Positions 24,816 through 37,639 of a DNA stretch of 64,000 nt are shown piece after piece. The notes below the pieces were generated by a model that was not told the DNA's origin, ran no database searches, and saw only the letters and a list, made by a program, of their open reading frames with translations. The position numbers were made by a program, and so were the translations under genes. Position 1 is the first letter of the stretch; each line of letters opens with the position of its first letter. The DNA is taken from NCBI GenBank assembly GCA_037013495.1, contig CM072803.1, positions 21,225,501 through 21,289,500 of the forward strand, read 5' to 3'. Source of the stretch: Hippophae tibetana. Its lineage: Eukaryota > Streptophyta > Magnoliopsida > Rosales > Elaeagnaceae.

Positions 24816-26645
24816 GTTTTTTAATGCCTTTTCCCCCCTTTAAAATGAAATCAGTTATGTGCCATGTTTAATGGTAAAATTACGACATAATTCCTTGACC
24901 TTTTTACAAACCATACAAATTTCATTTAAGTTTAAAATATAGATAATTACATTTATTTTACTATTATTTTACTACAATATACTTCATAATTTTATTTTTC
25001 TTGCAAATATAATCTTTGAAGAACTTAAAAATAGATAAAAGAATGTGTGCATTGATGAAATTCATGAAACTTAGTTTTTTTTTAGATTTTAATAATTCTT
25101 AAAATTCATGAAATTCAATTAAAGTTTTTAAGTTCACGTTAATAATTCTTACTGTTGGAGAATAATGGATTCCACTTGTGCCCACCAACTGGTCGTGAAA
25201 ATGTCCTTCCTCCGTATAACGACCATTTGGAAAACACACTAAGGTACATTTCCATCTCTCCGATAGTGCTAGCAAAGTATATAGATATCATATGCTTTAT
25301 GGTTATTTGCATAGAAGCTAGTATCTATGTTATATAAAAAAATTCATTTTTCCATAATAATTTGTGTACATGACGATATACATAAACAAAATATTTAAAT
25401 GTAAACAAGTTTTTAGCCACGTTTTCACGTTCGCTATTCAAATCGAAGAAATTTCCAAGTTTTAAGTTAATATGCTTAAAGTATATTTTTGCTTTTAAAT
25501 ACGTAAGAATACATATTACACACTTAGAAACATTTAGTAAATATATTGTTCAATCGATTGACCATCAATAGAAATAATAGGTCTATCGATCGAAGGGTTA
25601 GATCGATATAGAATTGACCGTGTATGATCTATGTCCTCTCGGGTTGATTTTCAAATTGGGACAAAACGATTGAATTTTGGGTTTGATCGATCAAGAATCG
25701 ATCATGTTCGATCTACCTGATCTCAAGTTTATTTTTAATCATAATTGGATTGATAAAAAAAAAGTTTCGATCCATTGACCTTGTAGGTTTGATCGATTGA
25801 ACCTGAACTAGATTCATTGAGCAACTAAGGTTTTAACTTAAAATCTATTTGTATGCTCGTGCTAAATTGTTTATTTACCATACTATCCCTATTAATTATT
25901 GTTATTTGAATTATTTAATTGACATAATTGCAATTGCTCTTTAACCTTGTATTAAAGTTTTTTTTTTTTTTATATAAACAACCTAATACTCCATATTTTA
26001 ATCAACAATGCTCATTCTAGTCTTTTAATTCTTTTTGTGCTTTTTCTCTTAAAACATTTTAGAAAAACTAAATCATATTTGTTAGACTCTTTCTTGAATT
26101 GATCTATCAACCACTATGGGGTTATATTTGATTGATTAATAAGTTTATTTGTTTTATTCAATACATGGTTTGAATCTTCTAATTAAAATTATTTATTGTT
26201 AAATTTGTTTTAGGACACACTTTATACTTGTGCTATTTGTGTTAAATTTTCAAGTATTAGTTGAATAGGTTCGATTACTCATGTGACTCAAGAGATCGGA
26301 TCATTGGTACATATTCGTACAACTATTTTGTGGAGATTGTGAAAGAAGCGACAATTTGTAAGTACATTACATTAAGGACTTTATCTATTAAGGGTAGTTT
26401 ACGACCTGACTTTATAATTGAACATTGATTTTCATAGTGGATACTTAGATAGTTCGTTGGATCGGTGGTTTTTTCTCTTAAGTTATTGTTGTAGCTTAGA
26501 TTGTTTTATCCTAAAATATTATAAGTTAAGTTTTTATTTATTTTTGTTTTATATTAATTATACACGATTGCATATATGTTTGTTTGTGATTTTTTAATCA
26601 TATATAATTTAACTATTAATCATTCAATTCCTCTAGATTAATTTG
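24816..26645. other. Intergenic DNA with a GATCGAT-rich patch
   Basis: From about 25548 to 25815 the word ATCGAT and relatives (TCGATCGA, GATCGATC, ATCGATTGA) recur roughly ten times in a region that is richer in G and C than the surrounding DNA. This is a repeat-like composition. A short frame at 25155-25247 ending at an AAG/GTACAT donor has ordinary amino-acid composition (GFHLCPPTGREN) and could be an exon relic, but no family was recognised. The 26090-26640 part resembles untranslated retroelement DNA and contains the target site of the TRIM element that follows. Confidence 0.35.
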
Positions 26646-26650
26646 CGAAG

Positions 26651-26993
26651 TGTTAAGTATCCTTGTCCCACATCGATTAGGAACAAAACAACAAATCTGC
26701 TTATAAGCTTGGGCAACCCTTAACTTAATAAAATCTTATTGGGTTGAGTTAGGCCTGAGTTTCTAACTTGGTGTCAGAGTTGGGCCTAGTCTCTATGTGC
26801 TTGGACCTAATTGGGCTCTATCACAGTCTCACCGTGGTGCTAATTTCCACTTTTGTCCGCCGTGTGGAGGAGAGCTGTTAAGTATCCTTGTCCCACATCA
26901 ACTAAGAACAAAGAAACAAATCTGCTTATAAGCTTGAACAACCCTTAATTTAATGAGATTTTATTAGGTTGAGTTAGACCCAAGTTTCTAATT
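26651..26993 (+). mobile_element. Complete TRIM retroelement (343 bp)
   Basis: Terminal-repeat retrotransposon in miniature, an LTR-retrotransposon derivative that codes for nothing and is moved by other elements. Parts: 5' LTR 26651-26768, beginning TGTTAAG and carrying the TGTCCCACATC signature common in plant TRIMs; primer-binding site from 26769 (TGGTGTCAGAG, initiator tRNA-Met type); about 90 bases of internal DNA; a purine tract at 26866-26875; 3' LTR 26876-26993. Both LTRs are 118 bases. A perfect 5-bp duplication, CGAAG, lies on each side (26646-26650 and 26994-26998). By eye the LTRs differ at about 13% of positions, so the insertion is old (order of several to ten million years at usual plant rates). 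Structurally it looks whole. Confidence 0.88.
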
Positions 26994-26998
26994 CGAAG

Positions 26999-29900
26999 TA
27001 TTTGACTATTAACTAGTACAAAGTGACAAAAATTATATTTAGAGTCGTTTACGACCAATATGAGATTCAATTTTATATTCTAATTTAACAGAGAAAAACC
27101 ATAATAAATTTGTTTCATTGATGTAACATGTAAAATCTCTTTGGTATAGAAGTCATTGATCTCTACTTGTACCTCTTGCGAAAATAAGCCTTCTGAAGAG
27201 TTAGTGTGTTTAGTGTTTATGAGAACGGCACACTAACTTAGGTTATGAAATCTAGTATAAATTTGTTGTAATACATAATGACACAGGGCTCTTAACTTAA
27301 TAGGTTGATTATTTATACCTTAAGTGAAGCAAGTTCATGGACTTATTACACATAATCAAGTATTTGATCAATCTTATTATTACTTCAATATAAATACATG
27401 CTTATTAATTATTTTGATATGTTTTAATTTATTACATGATATTAGTAAGACTTTATACATTTAAACAATTTTAACACTAATGAGAGTCTTATTTACTGCA
27501 CCACACAGTAAATCCCTTTTTTTAGTACTCGATCTAAACTCCAAACACCCTTTTTCAATGTAGCATACAAACAATTACAAACTTATAATCATCATACTGA
27601 TGATTAATGGACTTGTGGTCTTTACTTTGATGGATATAAACTATCTCTTGCTTTCAAGATAAGCAAATAACTATATTGATAGGCTATGCCTGCCAATTTG
27701 CTTTATACTATTAGTATATATGCATATGTGCATGCCTGGACAACATTGCACTTATGACCAGTACACTACACTCACTATTAATTAGTCACAAGATATTGAG
27801 AATTATTGATTAATTTTAAACTTATATGATAATTCAAATTAATTAAAACATTAGAAGAGTAATATGGGATATAAATAATACTCATTTTCTCTTTCTTTTA
27901 ATGTTTTATTGTTTTCTTTAATTTAGATCATCATGTTAACTTTGATTCAATATCAATAATTTTTTTTTTTTAAGATAAAAACCATGCACGCCTTTTCCAA
28001 AGGTTACTCCAATTGCACCATTTGTATTTAATTTGCAAGTAGTATTCCTTTCCATAATTCCAGCAAAGTTGTGGGCGTCAAATCTTAGATAATTATGCAC
28101 TAAAATTTAATCACTCATATATTTAGATTTATAAACTCTTTTAACCTATGATTTAATCTTCAAGTTTTAAATTTTATATATATATATATATTCTAGCTTA
28201 ATAACTAATATATGGATTTATGATTTAAAATTTTGGTATTATTTATTTAAAATTTTAAAATTTTAAATAATTATAAGTAAATCTAATCAAAGTTTACTGT
28301 CAATATAATTTAGCTTATATTAAATTGTTTGTCTTATTATCATGTCATCTGATAACGTTATTTGAAGCATTAAATCATGAAATGATGTATACATGTTTCT
28401 GGAGATAAGATTAATCTTATATATATGCTTGATTTAAAACTTCAACCTTTGTTTTATTCTTACGTACTAACCCAAAAGGAGGACGACCAAGTAAAGTGGA
28501 AGATGACATAATTGACACAGTACTTCCTCAATGATTCTTATATTGATCGCAACAAATCTTCTGTTTTACAGCTTTGATGGACCAGCAGGAGTTGTTGATA
28601 AATAAAGAAAATAAATAAATTATATAAAATTTATAATAATATTTAATAAATTAAATTAGATCAAATTCGACATTAAATATACTTAAATGATCCCAATCAA
28701 TTTATAATTACATTCAATTTAAAGGTTTTTATTTTGAAACGATGAATTGAATTTTTTCAATAATAATTTTTTTTTTTTTTTAAAAAAAACCTTTAGATCC
28801 CAAACTATACAGCCACTAGATTCCTGAACAGTGAGTTGTTTGATGATCTTAAGTGGCATATCCAATAAAATAAAATCTTGGGTTCCGTTTCTAAATTGAA
28901 CGCTTCAAAGTTCTTTCAACTTTTAACGACAATTCACTATATACAATATTCATATACATAAATATGCTAGATTTGACGGGATCCTCTAAACATTTTTTTT
29001 TATATTGATATTTATCAATTAATAATTATTATTTTAATTTTATTTTTATAATAAATTTTTTATTTAATAGTATAATATAATGTAGATCATTAGTTGTATT
29101 TTTAAAAATTAAGATTTAAAGATAAGAAAAGATTGTGCCTAGCATTTATAAAAAGAAAAAAAATTAAATAAATTTTTTTGTTATAAAGGGTCATTAGTGA
29201 CATTCAATATATGAGTAAAAAGATTGTCTTGAATGCCTAATAAAAAAAATTATGTTCTTTTTATGCTTTTATTTAGAAAAACCACTTCCCACTATTCCAA
29301 AAAAGGGGGTCTATATACTCTCTAGTTCATTCAAGGCCATTAATTATTTTTTCTTTAAAAATTTGTAATTTATTCTTGAGATCACGTTGAAATCTTTTAA
29401 TATATTTTTTTAAAGAACTCTAGGTGTGTCTCTTAAATGATAAAAAAAATTAATTTTTTTATTATATATTTTTAAAAATTAGAGAACATTAAAACTAAAA
29501 ATTTAAATTATAATTAAATTTCTTTTTTAATCACCAATCAATACAATATAAGACAACAATAACAATCAATATATATTAAACTCATTCTTATTATCATAAG
29601 CATGATCATTAAGAAAATGATGCTTATTACTTGTTACCCCCAACAAGGGGATATGCAGCTTGCCATCTTCAAACACCAATGGGTTTATGCACTTACCCAA
29701 TTGCCACAAAGTGAATTTTTTTTTAATATTAAAAATGTATAAGATAAACATAAAAATGTATTATTTTTATGATTATTTAAAAATGTTATTTTTATTATTT
29801 TTCAAAAATATTTTTATTCCAATTCTAAAATAGTATAAAATAAAAATACAAATAGTGTGGCCACGTCGTTTTGAAAACAGTGTTGAGGATTATTGGCTTT

Positions 29901-30930
29901 TAAAAATAAAATATAATTTAATATTGTATTACTTAGAGAAAGGCTTACTCTTATCCTTTGATGATGAGCCGTGAGGCAATAATATGCCCCCAAAATGGAT
30001 AGATGAAATTTCCACATTCCAAAGATATTATATTCTATATAACTGTATGCGTTGTGTGAGCTGGGTTTATATATTTGTTTATTTGCAATATGTAATTAAC
30101 TAATAATATCTTCCACCTTTTACAATTCCACATAGAAATTAAATTTAAACCCCTGAATAATTAATTATTTATTTCCAGCCTAGGAAATTCAAATTTTTTA
30201 CTTAGTTGTGTAGTCACTAACTAAAACTAAGGGCGTAAATGAAATCTTTTCGTTTTGGACTTGTATAAGAATATTAACCCTAGCTGCAAACAAGGTAGAA
30301 AGAAGCTAGTAATATTTTCTCTTTTTTTTTTCTTCCTTTTTCTTTTTCTGTGAATAGTGGTAAGAATTATGCTTAGATGCATTTTAATTTAGATTAAAAA
30401 TTATTACATATATATCAATTTATATGTCATAATTTAATTAATTATATGTTAATAAATTATTTTAATATTTTTAATCAATTAATAAATAGCTATTTTTAAT
30501 GTGAAAGATTTGATGAGATTTGTGGGATTCAATACTATATGCGTTCTACTATTTTGAAAGAGAATAAACAAAAACACAAACAAGTTAAGTTGAAAACTTT
30601 GATGCATGTCAGATTTGATAATTTACATTATAAACTTGTACGACCTCTTTCAATGAAGAACATAATATGTTAAAAGCTTTATCTACTGCCGTGACTTTTG
30701 TACTGATAGAGGTTAATTATTCTAGGCTTTTAGCAAGTCCTAAGAGTGGACTTCTTTCTTGTCGTATTAGTGATTCTCTATGGCTGCTGCTGAGCACTAA
30801 ATTTATGATCCCTCAACTTGATTGCTTAGCCACTAAAATTCCCATATAATGATTCTTTTTGGGTGCTAGTAAAGATCTTCTAGTGAGTTCTATTTAGCTC
30901 ATTTCCTTGTCCAATCAAGCCAAAGTTTGA
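26999..30930. other. AT-rich intergenic DNA
   Basis: No gene was supported. Small items: a TATATA tract near 28180; a possible terminal exon relic at about 28571-28603, where a CTTCTGTTTTACAG acceptor is followed by a frame reading FDGPAGVVDK and a stop; and short frames at minus 29566-29751, minus 29814-30017 and plus 30667-30849 with no recognisable similarity. The 27000-27300 part continues the sequence interrupted by the TRIM element. Confidence 0.5.
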
Positions 30931-30949
30931 TTCACTCTAATTTTTTCTC

Positions 30950-31148
30950 ACAGTTAGTAATGAATTAAAACTAAAAAGTTAATTTATTAGAAAAAAATAA
31001 TCTATTCTAATTATATATCTAATTTGTTATTGATATTTTTTCAATATAGAATTTGTTTGCATAACTAATAATCCCTAATCTGAGATCATATTATCCATAT
31101 ATTTCAATTATGTCCTAACACCAACAACCAATCATTTAATTATATCCT
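30950..31148 (-). mobile_element. Left part of an old TRIM-like element (probable 3' LTR)
   Basis: About 30970-31075 is similar, at roughly 70% by eye, to the LTR-like sequence at 36168-36290 in the same orientation: AAAAAGTTAAT, TATTAGAA, a CTAATTATATA segment, then a segment corresponding to the GTAGGACTTAC signature. If the two belong together they are the two LTRs of one minus-strand TRIM-like element whose interior was split by the copia element between them. Independent insertions of related elements cannot be excluded. Confidence 0.4.
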
Positions 31149-31312
31149 ATTGAAAATAACGATAACAAAATAAGAAAATCACTTTATTAATCTAAAACTC
31201 GACTACATATTTTATACCAACTCTAATAAAACATCTTGTAACTAACTTTATAATAGGTCATTGATAACTATACATGTATATAAACCTAAACAATATTATA
31301 ACTAATTTTAAT
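31149..31312 (-). repeat. 3' LTR of the minus-strand copia element
   Basis: Matches 35737-35911 over the segment TTATACCAACTCTAA to ATTATAACT. The outer edges are set by similarity only, so each end is uncertain by several bases. No clear target duplication was seen. Confidence 0.75.
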
Positions 31313-34300
31313 ATTTCTCTTCAAACTAAAGGTGTTTCTAAACTATGTGGAGGTTAGTGGTTTTGTCATCACATCAAGTACTTATAAGTATAGAAACATC
31401 TCACTTCTAATTGAGAAGCTCCAATTTGTTCTCTCATAAAATACAGGTAAATTTTAATATGTATAGTGTGCTAATGTTGCACAAGATTTTCTACAATATA
31501 CTTACCTGAAACATTATCACACAAGATCATAGGAACTTCTATAAGAGACACACTTAATTCATTTAGCAAGGACTTCAATCATACCACTTCTGATGTTGCT
31601 TACGCAATTGCTCGATACTCAGATTTTACACTACTTCTAGAAACCACACATTGCTTGCTAGACATCCATGACATTGGGCTGTTACCAAGAAACACACATA
31701 AGTCATTGGTACTATGTTTGTTATCAAGGCATGATGCCTAATCTGTATCTAAGAAAAGTATGAGCTTTATACGAGAACTATTGTGCAAAGTCACACCATG
31801 AGTCTAAGTACCCTTTAAATATCTCAATAACCTTTTAGCAGTCATTCGATGTTGTGTTATAAGAGTTTTTAAAAACTAACACAACTTATTCACAACAAAA
31901 TCTATGTCTGACCTAGTTATTATGCAATACTGTAAGGCACCAATAAGACTTCTATAAGAAGAAATACCTACTATAACTACACCATCAGACTTGGACGATA
32001 TTTCCCCTTAAATCATAGGTATAGAAGCTAGTTTTGAACTAAACAAACCAAACCAGTCAAGCAAACTAACCACATACTTTGTTTGATACAAATGAAGTGT
32101 AAAAGTACTATTAAATTTAGCAATAACTCCTTGCAACTTTATAACATCATTCTAAGTAATGATGATATCATCAAAATATATTAAATATAGATGATAACAC
32201 TAACTTGTTTGAAAATAAAAAGAGAAGAATCATCTTTTGAACTCTCAAAATCCCAATACTACAAAAAAATGATCAACTAAGCTTATAGGGCTAGTTTCAA
32301 ACCATAGAGGGCTTTTACCAACTTACACACATGATAAGGATATTGAGGGTAAACAAAGTCTTTATGTTGCTATATGAAAACAATTTCACAAAGATCACCA
32401 TTTAATAAAAAAGTTATTAACATCCAATTGACCCAAAGATAAGTTATTATATAGTGCTAAGTATAACATAGTTCTAATAGTGACTGGTTTAATAACTAGA
32501 CTAAAGGTGTCAAAATATTCAACACTATAAGCTTGATTAAACCCTTAAGCCACCAAACGAGAATTTCTTTTATTGAGTACCATCTTGCTTCTCTTTCACT
32601 CTATAAACTCAAGTGCAATCAATAACCTTATGATTAGGGGGATGTGAAACAAAATCCCAAGTCTTATTATGCATAAAAGCATCATATTCTATTTTCATAG
32701 ATTTTTACCTTTCAAGATCAAATGCAACTTGTTTAAAAGAATTAGGTGTGGAGGGTAAGGAACCAACAGAAGCAAGAAGCACTTTTGGTTTCACTATGTC
32801 ATTCTTTGAACTAGTTTGCGTAGAGTGACAATTAGAAAGAGCACCACCAAAAGACAAAGATGAGACAACATATGATGATACTGGAACAAAAATAAGACCT
32901 TCATAATAAGAAATATGTGAAATAGGTAAAATAGTTGAAATGTGAACCAAAATAGAAAAGGACAAAGAAGAAATTTGAGGCTCTCCCGACACAACTAAAG
33001 AAGAGACGGGATAAAAAATAAAAACTACAGGTATAGTAAAATAAAAAAAACTAAAATAGGTGCAGATAAAGTAGGCAATGTATAATTGATACTAGATATA
33101 GAAGACTCAGATTTATAGGAAAAAGGAAACCTAGACTCATTGAATATTACATGTTTACTACTATAGATACATCAAGTTGCACATAAAGACATAAATATCC
33201 TTTTTTTTTCTTATAAGTATAACCAAGAAAAGTACAAGGTAATTCTTTAGGCAAAAGTTTATGTTGATTAATTGTCATAAGACAAAGAAAGCATTCACTA
33301 CCAAAAGTTTTAAAATGATTATAATTAGAAATGATAGAATATAATATCTCATAAGGTGACTTAATATAACAAAAATAGACAACCTATTGAACAAATAAAT
33401 GACATTTCTAAAAACATAAGGCCAGTAAGACAAAGGAATTGATGTATGAGTAAGAAGAGTCAAACTAGTTTCAACAACTTGTTGATGTCTAGTCTCAGCA
33501 ACACCATTTTATTTCGAGGTGTGGGGATAAGTGAAATGATGAATGATTCCTAGAGACTCAAGAATAGATTCTAAATATTTGAACTCACCATCATTATTTG
33601 ACTAGACCATTTTAACTGAAGTATTGTATTCTCTTTCAACCATTGTAAAACAATTTAAGAAAAAAAGGATTTAACTTAGTCTTTTGTATTAAGAAAGAAA
33701 CCCCACATAAAATGTGTTGAATAATCTACAATAAAAAAAGCATAGCAAGTACCGGTGCAAGCTTTTATAGGTGATACCCACAAGTCTATATACAAATGTT
33801 GAAATGGAGAAATAGAATGAACATGCCTTGAAACAAAAAGGCAATTTATGTGACTTAGACATAACATAAGATGTGCAAAAAACTTTATTATATTAAAGGA
33901 CTTAATGTTAGCTTCATTTAAGACTTTATAAATAATAGGATAGACAGGATGTCCCAATCTTGAATGCCAAAGAGAGACATCAGTAGAAAAGACACAAGCT
34001 ATAGAACAAGGGTTGGAAAGTACATGCTTATAGTTGATCCTTTAAAGACCATGTGAGATTGACCTTGCAAAAGAACCCTTTTCGTGAGTTGATCCATGAC
34101 AAAGAAAAAAAATCCATAAAGACATTATTATCAATACATAGCTTGTGAATAAATAAAAGATTACAAGAAATATTAAGAACATGCAATAGATCCTTAAGAT
34201 GCAAAATGCAAGAAGGAAAAAAATAAGATGATAATAATCTCTATGATAAATAGGAAAATGAAAGCCTTTACCTAGTTGAATACAATAAGAAGAAGGCATG

Positions 34301-35736
34301 GAAGGTGAACCAAGAATCTGATTGAAAGTATGAGTTATATGATAAGAGGCATCTGAGTCCAAAATCCAACTAGAAGAAGGTTGTTGATTGGATGGAAAAA
34401 AAGGATGAGGAGTAGCATAGAAGTTAGAATAAGGATAGGAATATGGAAAAGAAAATTGTGATGAAATGATAGGCCTAGTGGAAAACTAGTGAAAAATAAC
34501 TATGCTAAATTAGGTTGAGAATTTTGATAACCAGACCAATATTGAGGAGCACCTATTACAACACCATAAGGTGTACCAACCAACAAATCACAAAGTTGAA
34601 AGCAATTATGAGCAACATGATCTTGTTTAAACAAATCTGACATTGCACATTATGCTTTTGAATTTTGTTATTACCATTATTCCTTCCACGTCCTCTACCA
34701 TTAAAAATGTTATTGAGAAACTAATGAACATCAAACCTAAACCTTTGATGATCTGAGTTAGAACCACTTGAGGAATTTTGAGAACGACCACCCTTATTCT
34801 CTTGCATTTTAGCAAAATTTTCTTGCATCACATATAACTCAATACTCTTTGCATGTTTTCCTAATATATGTTTATAAGAAAGCAAATTACTAAAAACTTT
34901 CTCGATGGTTAAATAAGTGGAATGCATATTTATAGACGTAACACAAGGATTAAAGTATGATCCAACACTTCCAAAAATACACACAATGACATCTTTATCA
35001 CTAAAAGGCTCTCCAGTAACCATCAATTGATCACTAATCCCCTTAACTTGCAAAAAAAAGTTTTTAATGGACATTTATCCTTTTTAAGAGACTCTATAAC
35101 TCTAGTTCTTGATGTTTATGCATAATACTTCTCAAGACAAAACCATATATTAGAAAAGGTTTATGTTCTTTCCTATAATATGAATCATCGTAGAATTTGA
35201 AACTGGACTATATAACCAGCTCTTAAGAAGATTATCAATTATATTCTAAGATTTATGCTCAGAATTCATAGTATACATACCTTTAAAAAACTGAGAAGGA
35301 ATAACAATATTCATATAACTAAATCAATCAAGGCCATAAGTAATAATCAGGCTCTCAAGTTGAACCTTCCAAGTCAAATAATTCGAGCGATCTAGTTTTT
35401 TTGCAAATGGCAACATCATTGAATGAATTCATAAAATTTGTTCAAGAGATGTAAAGGAATTATCACCACATTTACCTTTGGCAAAAAGATCAACAACATG
35501 AGTAACATTATTAGTATCTGAAACTTGTGCCATGGAATGAAAGATCCAAGAAAAAGCACACAAAAAAGGAATCAGATTAGATTTTCTTAAACACCTCGAT
35601 CAAAGAAAATTAGGAGAAAATGAACTTCGTAACTTAATCAAGAAAGACCAAGTCGGAGAAAATTGATAAGAAGAATAAATCAAGAATGAAGAAGAAAAGA
35701 AAAAAAAAGAGATGACAATGGTTGGCATTGATACCA

Positions 35737-35911
35737 TAGAAATGATAAGAAAGATAACATAATGAGAAAAATACAATCACTTGATTAATTTGAGAATGGA
35801 ACACATAATTTATACCAACTCTAACAAAACATCTTGTAACCAACTCTATAATAGACCACTAACAACTATACATGTGTACAAGCCTAAACCATATTATAAC
35901 TGACTTTATTA
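35737..35911 (-). repeat. 5' LTR of the minus-strand copia element
   Basis: Matches 31149-31312. Its inner edge abuts the primer-binding site, which fixes that boundary. The outer edge is approximate. Confidence 0.78.
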
Positions 35912-36300
35912 CCTCCAAATGGATATCTATGCTCCACCAAGTTCACTCGTATAGTAAGAAATGATTAAAAAATCTACGTCAACTTAATCAAATTTTGAGA
36001 GTCTAAATAAGTCTATAACAATATCTTGTAGTTCTCGTTGCGATCCAATAAACAACATTCATTTGAACTTGGGCTACGTGCATTGCCTACATGGGTCCAC
36101 TTTCACCTTAAGAATCTACTTTATATGCGCTTAAGCAATGCAAATTAGGCTCTATTTCTGATATCACTTGATGGGCCTAGGTTCCAATCCAAAAAGTTAA
36201 TCTATTAGAATGAGTAACATATTTCAATTATATACCAAATTTACTACTCATATTTGTTTAATGTAGGACTTACTCGCACACCTAACCCTTACCCATGTAT
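35912..36300 (-). mobile_element. Right part of an old TRIM-like element (LTR, primer site, interior)
   Basis: On the minus strand this reads as an LTR (about 36290 down to 36168) with GTCCTACATT, the counterpart of the TRIM hallmark GTCCCACATT, and GGATTGGAACCTAGGCCCATC. A primer-site-like TGATATCAGAAATAGAGCC (36149-36167 region) and about 240 bases of interior that run up to the copia LTR follow. This is the usual TRIM layout. Its partner LTR is probably at 30950-31080. Confidence 0.55.
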
Positions 36301-36604
36301 GTCCTTTTAAAACTTCAATTAACTTGCATAATTAAATTTTATGGACATAAGCTACCCTCAAATTAATACTAACGATAAAAACATTTCACTCATATATAGA
36401 AATAACGTTTTATAATAATTTATGTTGATATTACCATAGAGAGAATGTGTTTGTTTTTGTTTTAAAATTGTGTAACATTTATTTTTGGAATTAAATGAAA
36501 ACTATTTAATTGTAAATGCTTTCAAGGTTAAAAATTACATTTTGTACTTCTTAACATAAATACAAATTATGTGATTCTTTTTTCAAGGCTCTTTTTCTCC
36601 CAAA

Positions 36605-37245
36605 ACAAAGGGTTGTTTGATGAATTTCTTTTATAAGTTGTTTCAATGATAGTGGTTAGATAAAGTAGTTTAAAGAAAAATACGTTGATATTTGGCATAA
36701 ATTTTTTAGAAGTGATTTGAATAACACTTTAATAGGTATTTTAATAAGCATCCATTTTGAACTACAAGCTTGTTTGGATGTGCTTCTTTTAGAAGTGGTT
36801 TGGAATAAAGTGGTTTTATTAAAAATGATTTAAAGAGAATCATTAAGGTATTTGACATAATATTCTTAGAAGTGATTTAGAATGAAACTTTAGTAATTAA
36901 TATAGGAAAGTAATATTCATTTTAAACTACTTTTAAAAAAGAAAAAAGTACCTATTTTTTTCTAAAAACACAAATAATACTTCTTAAAATTTTAAAACTA
37001 TTTTTAATGATATTGTTAAACATTCTTAAAAGTGCTTAAAGTCATTTGAAATCACCTACAACCAAAAGGAGAAGCGATTCCAAATAAACCTTACTTCTAT
37101 TTAAAATAATTATTATTTATCTTAAAAACACAAATAGTACTTCTCAAAATTACAAAAGCATTTTTTCTTACAAATTACCAATAATGTTTCAAAAAGTAAT
37201 TTAATCAAATTGAAATGAGAATTTAATCCAAAAGATTAATTACAA
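36605..37245. mobile_element. Nested pair of hAT-like MITEs of one family
   Basis: An inner MITE at about 36771-37097 has inverted ends (AAGCTTGTTTGGATGTGCTTC against GAGAAGCGATTCCAAATAAACCTT). Left of it, 36605-36770 repeats the inner element's left half (TTGTTTG, AGAAGTGATTT, CATTTTGAACTAC). Right of it, 37098-37245 repeats its right half (AAAAACACAAATAGTACTTCTC). The simplest reading is one MITE inserted near the middle of another copy of the same family. The TIR and the AAGTGCTT/AGAAGTG words suggest hAT-type ends. Clean 8-bp target duplications were not visible. Non-coding. Confidence 0.6.
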
Positions 37246-37521
37246 CTTATACTTAAAAAGAAACACAAAGAAACAAACTCATAATGTATTTACACTAGTG
37301 ATATACATCGTGTAAACATAGAAGTTCATATCATGAAAGCTACACCAACATATCAATCTTTCACTTTGATAATTTTCATATTAGTGGATATGACATCAGA
37401 TCCATAAGGTCCCTATCAATCTTATCAAAACAACAAGCATGCGTGACCACATGTAAGGTGAAGATCCAATAACACCATACACTAAAACCACACAATCCTC
37501 ACCCCACTAGAAACTTAGTGG

Positions 37522-37529
37522 TATAAATA
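37522..37529 (+). promoter_or_regulatory. TATA box of the MYB gene
   Basis: TATAAATA lies 118 bases before the ATG at 37640. A purine-rich leader (AAGAAAGAAAGAGACAAAG and similar) lies between, as is common in plant 5' UTRs. Confidence 0.55.
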
Positions 37530-37639
37530 TTAGTAGCTTAAACCTCAGGCGTTCAAGCACTAATTAGTTGTAAACAACTTGCAAGAAAGAAAGAGACAAA
37601 GTAGAGAAAAAAAGAAAGAAAGAAATTAATTTGAAAAAC

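Larger units (their letters stand above)
31149..35911 (-). mobile_element. Ty1/copia LTR retrotransposon fossil, minus strand
   Basis: An old, broken copy, read right to left. Parts: 5' LTR about 35737-35911; primer-binding site 35724-35736 (initiator tRNA-Met type, TGGTATCAATGCC on the minus strand); gag from about 35533 to 34400; protease around 34250-34400; integrase about 33250-33960; reverse transcriptase about 32100-32750; RNase H about 31580-31990; 3' LTR about 31149-31312. The order protease-integrase-RT-RNase H defines Ty1/copia. The LTRs are short (~165-175 bases) and differ at about 14% of compared positions, so the insertion is old. The coding region carries several breaks and the element should be inactive. 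It apparently sits inside an older TRIM-like element. Confidence 0.85.

Noticed and set aside
25155-25337. Frame with GFHLCPPTGREN, considered as a NAC-like or other exon
   Set aside because: The similarity is too weak to name a family, and no neighbouring exon was found.
31500-35600. Several minus-strand frames of 60-120 codons as separate genes
   Set aside because: They are pieces of one copia polyprotein fossil, not host genes.
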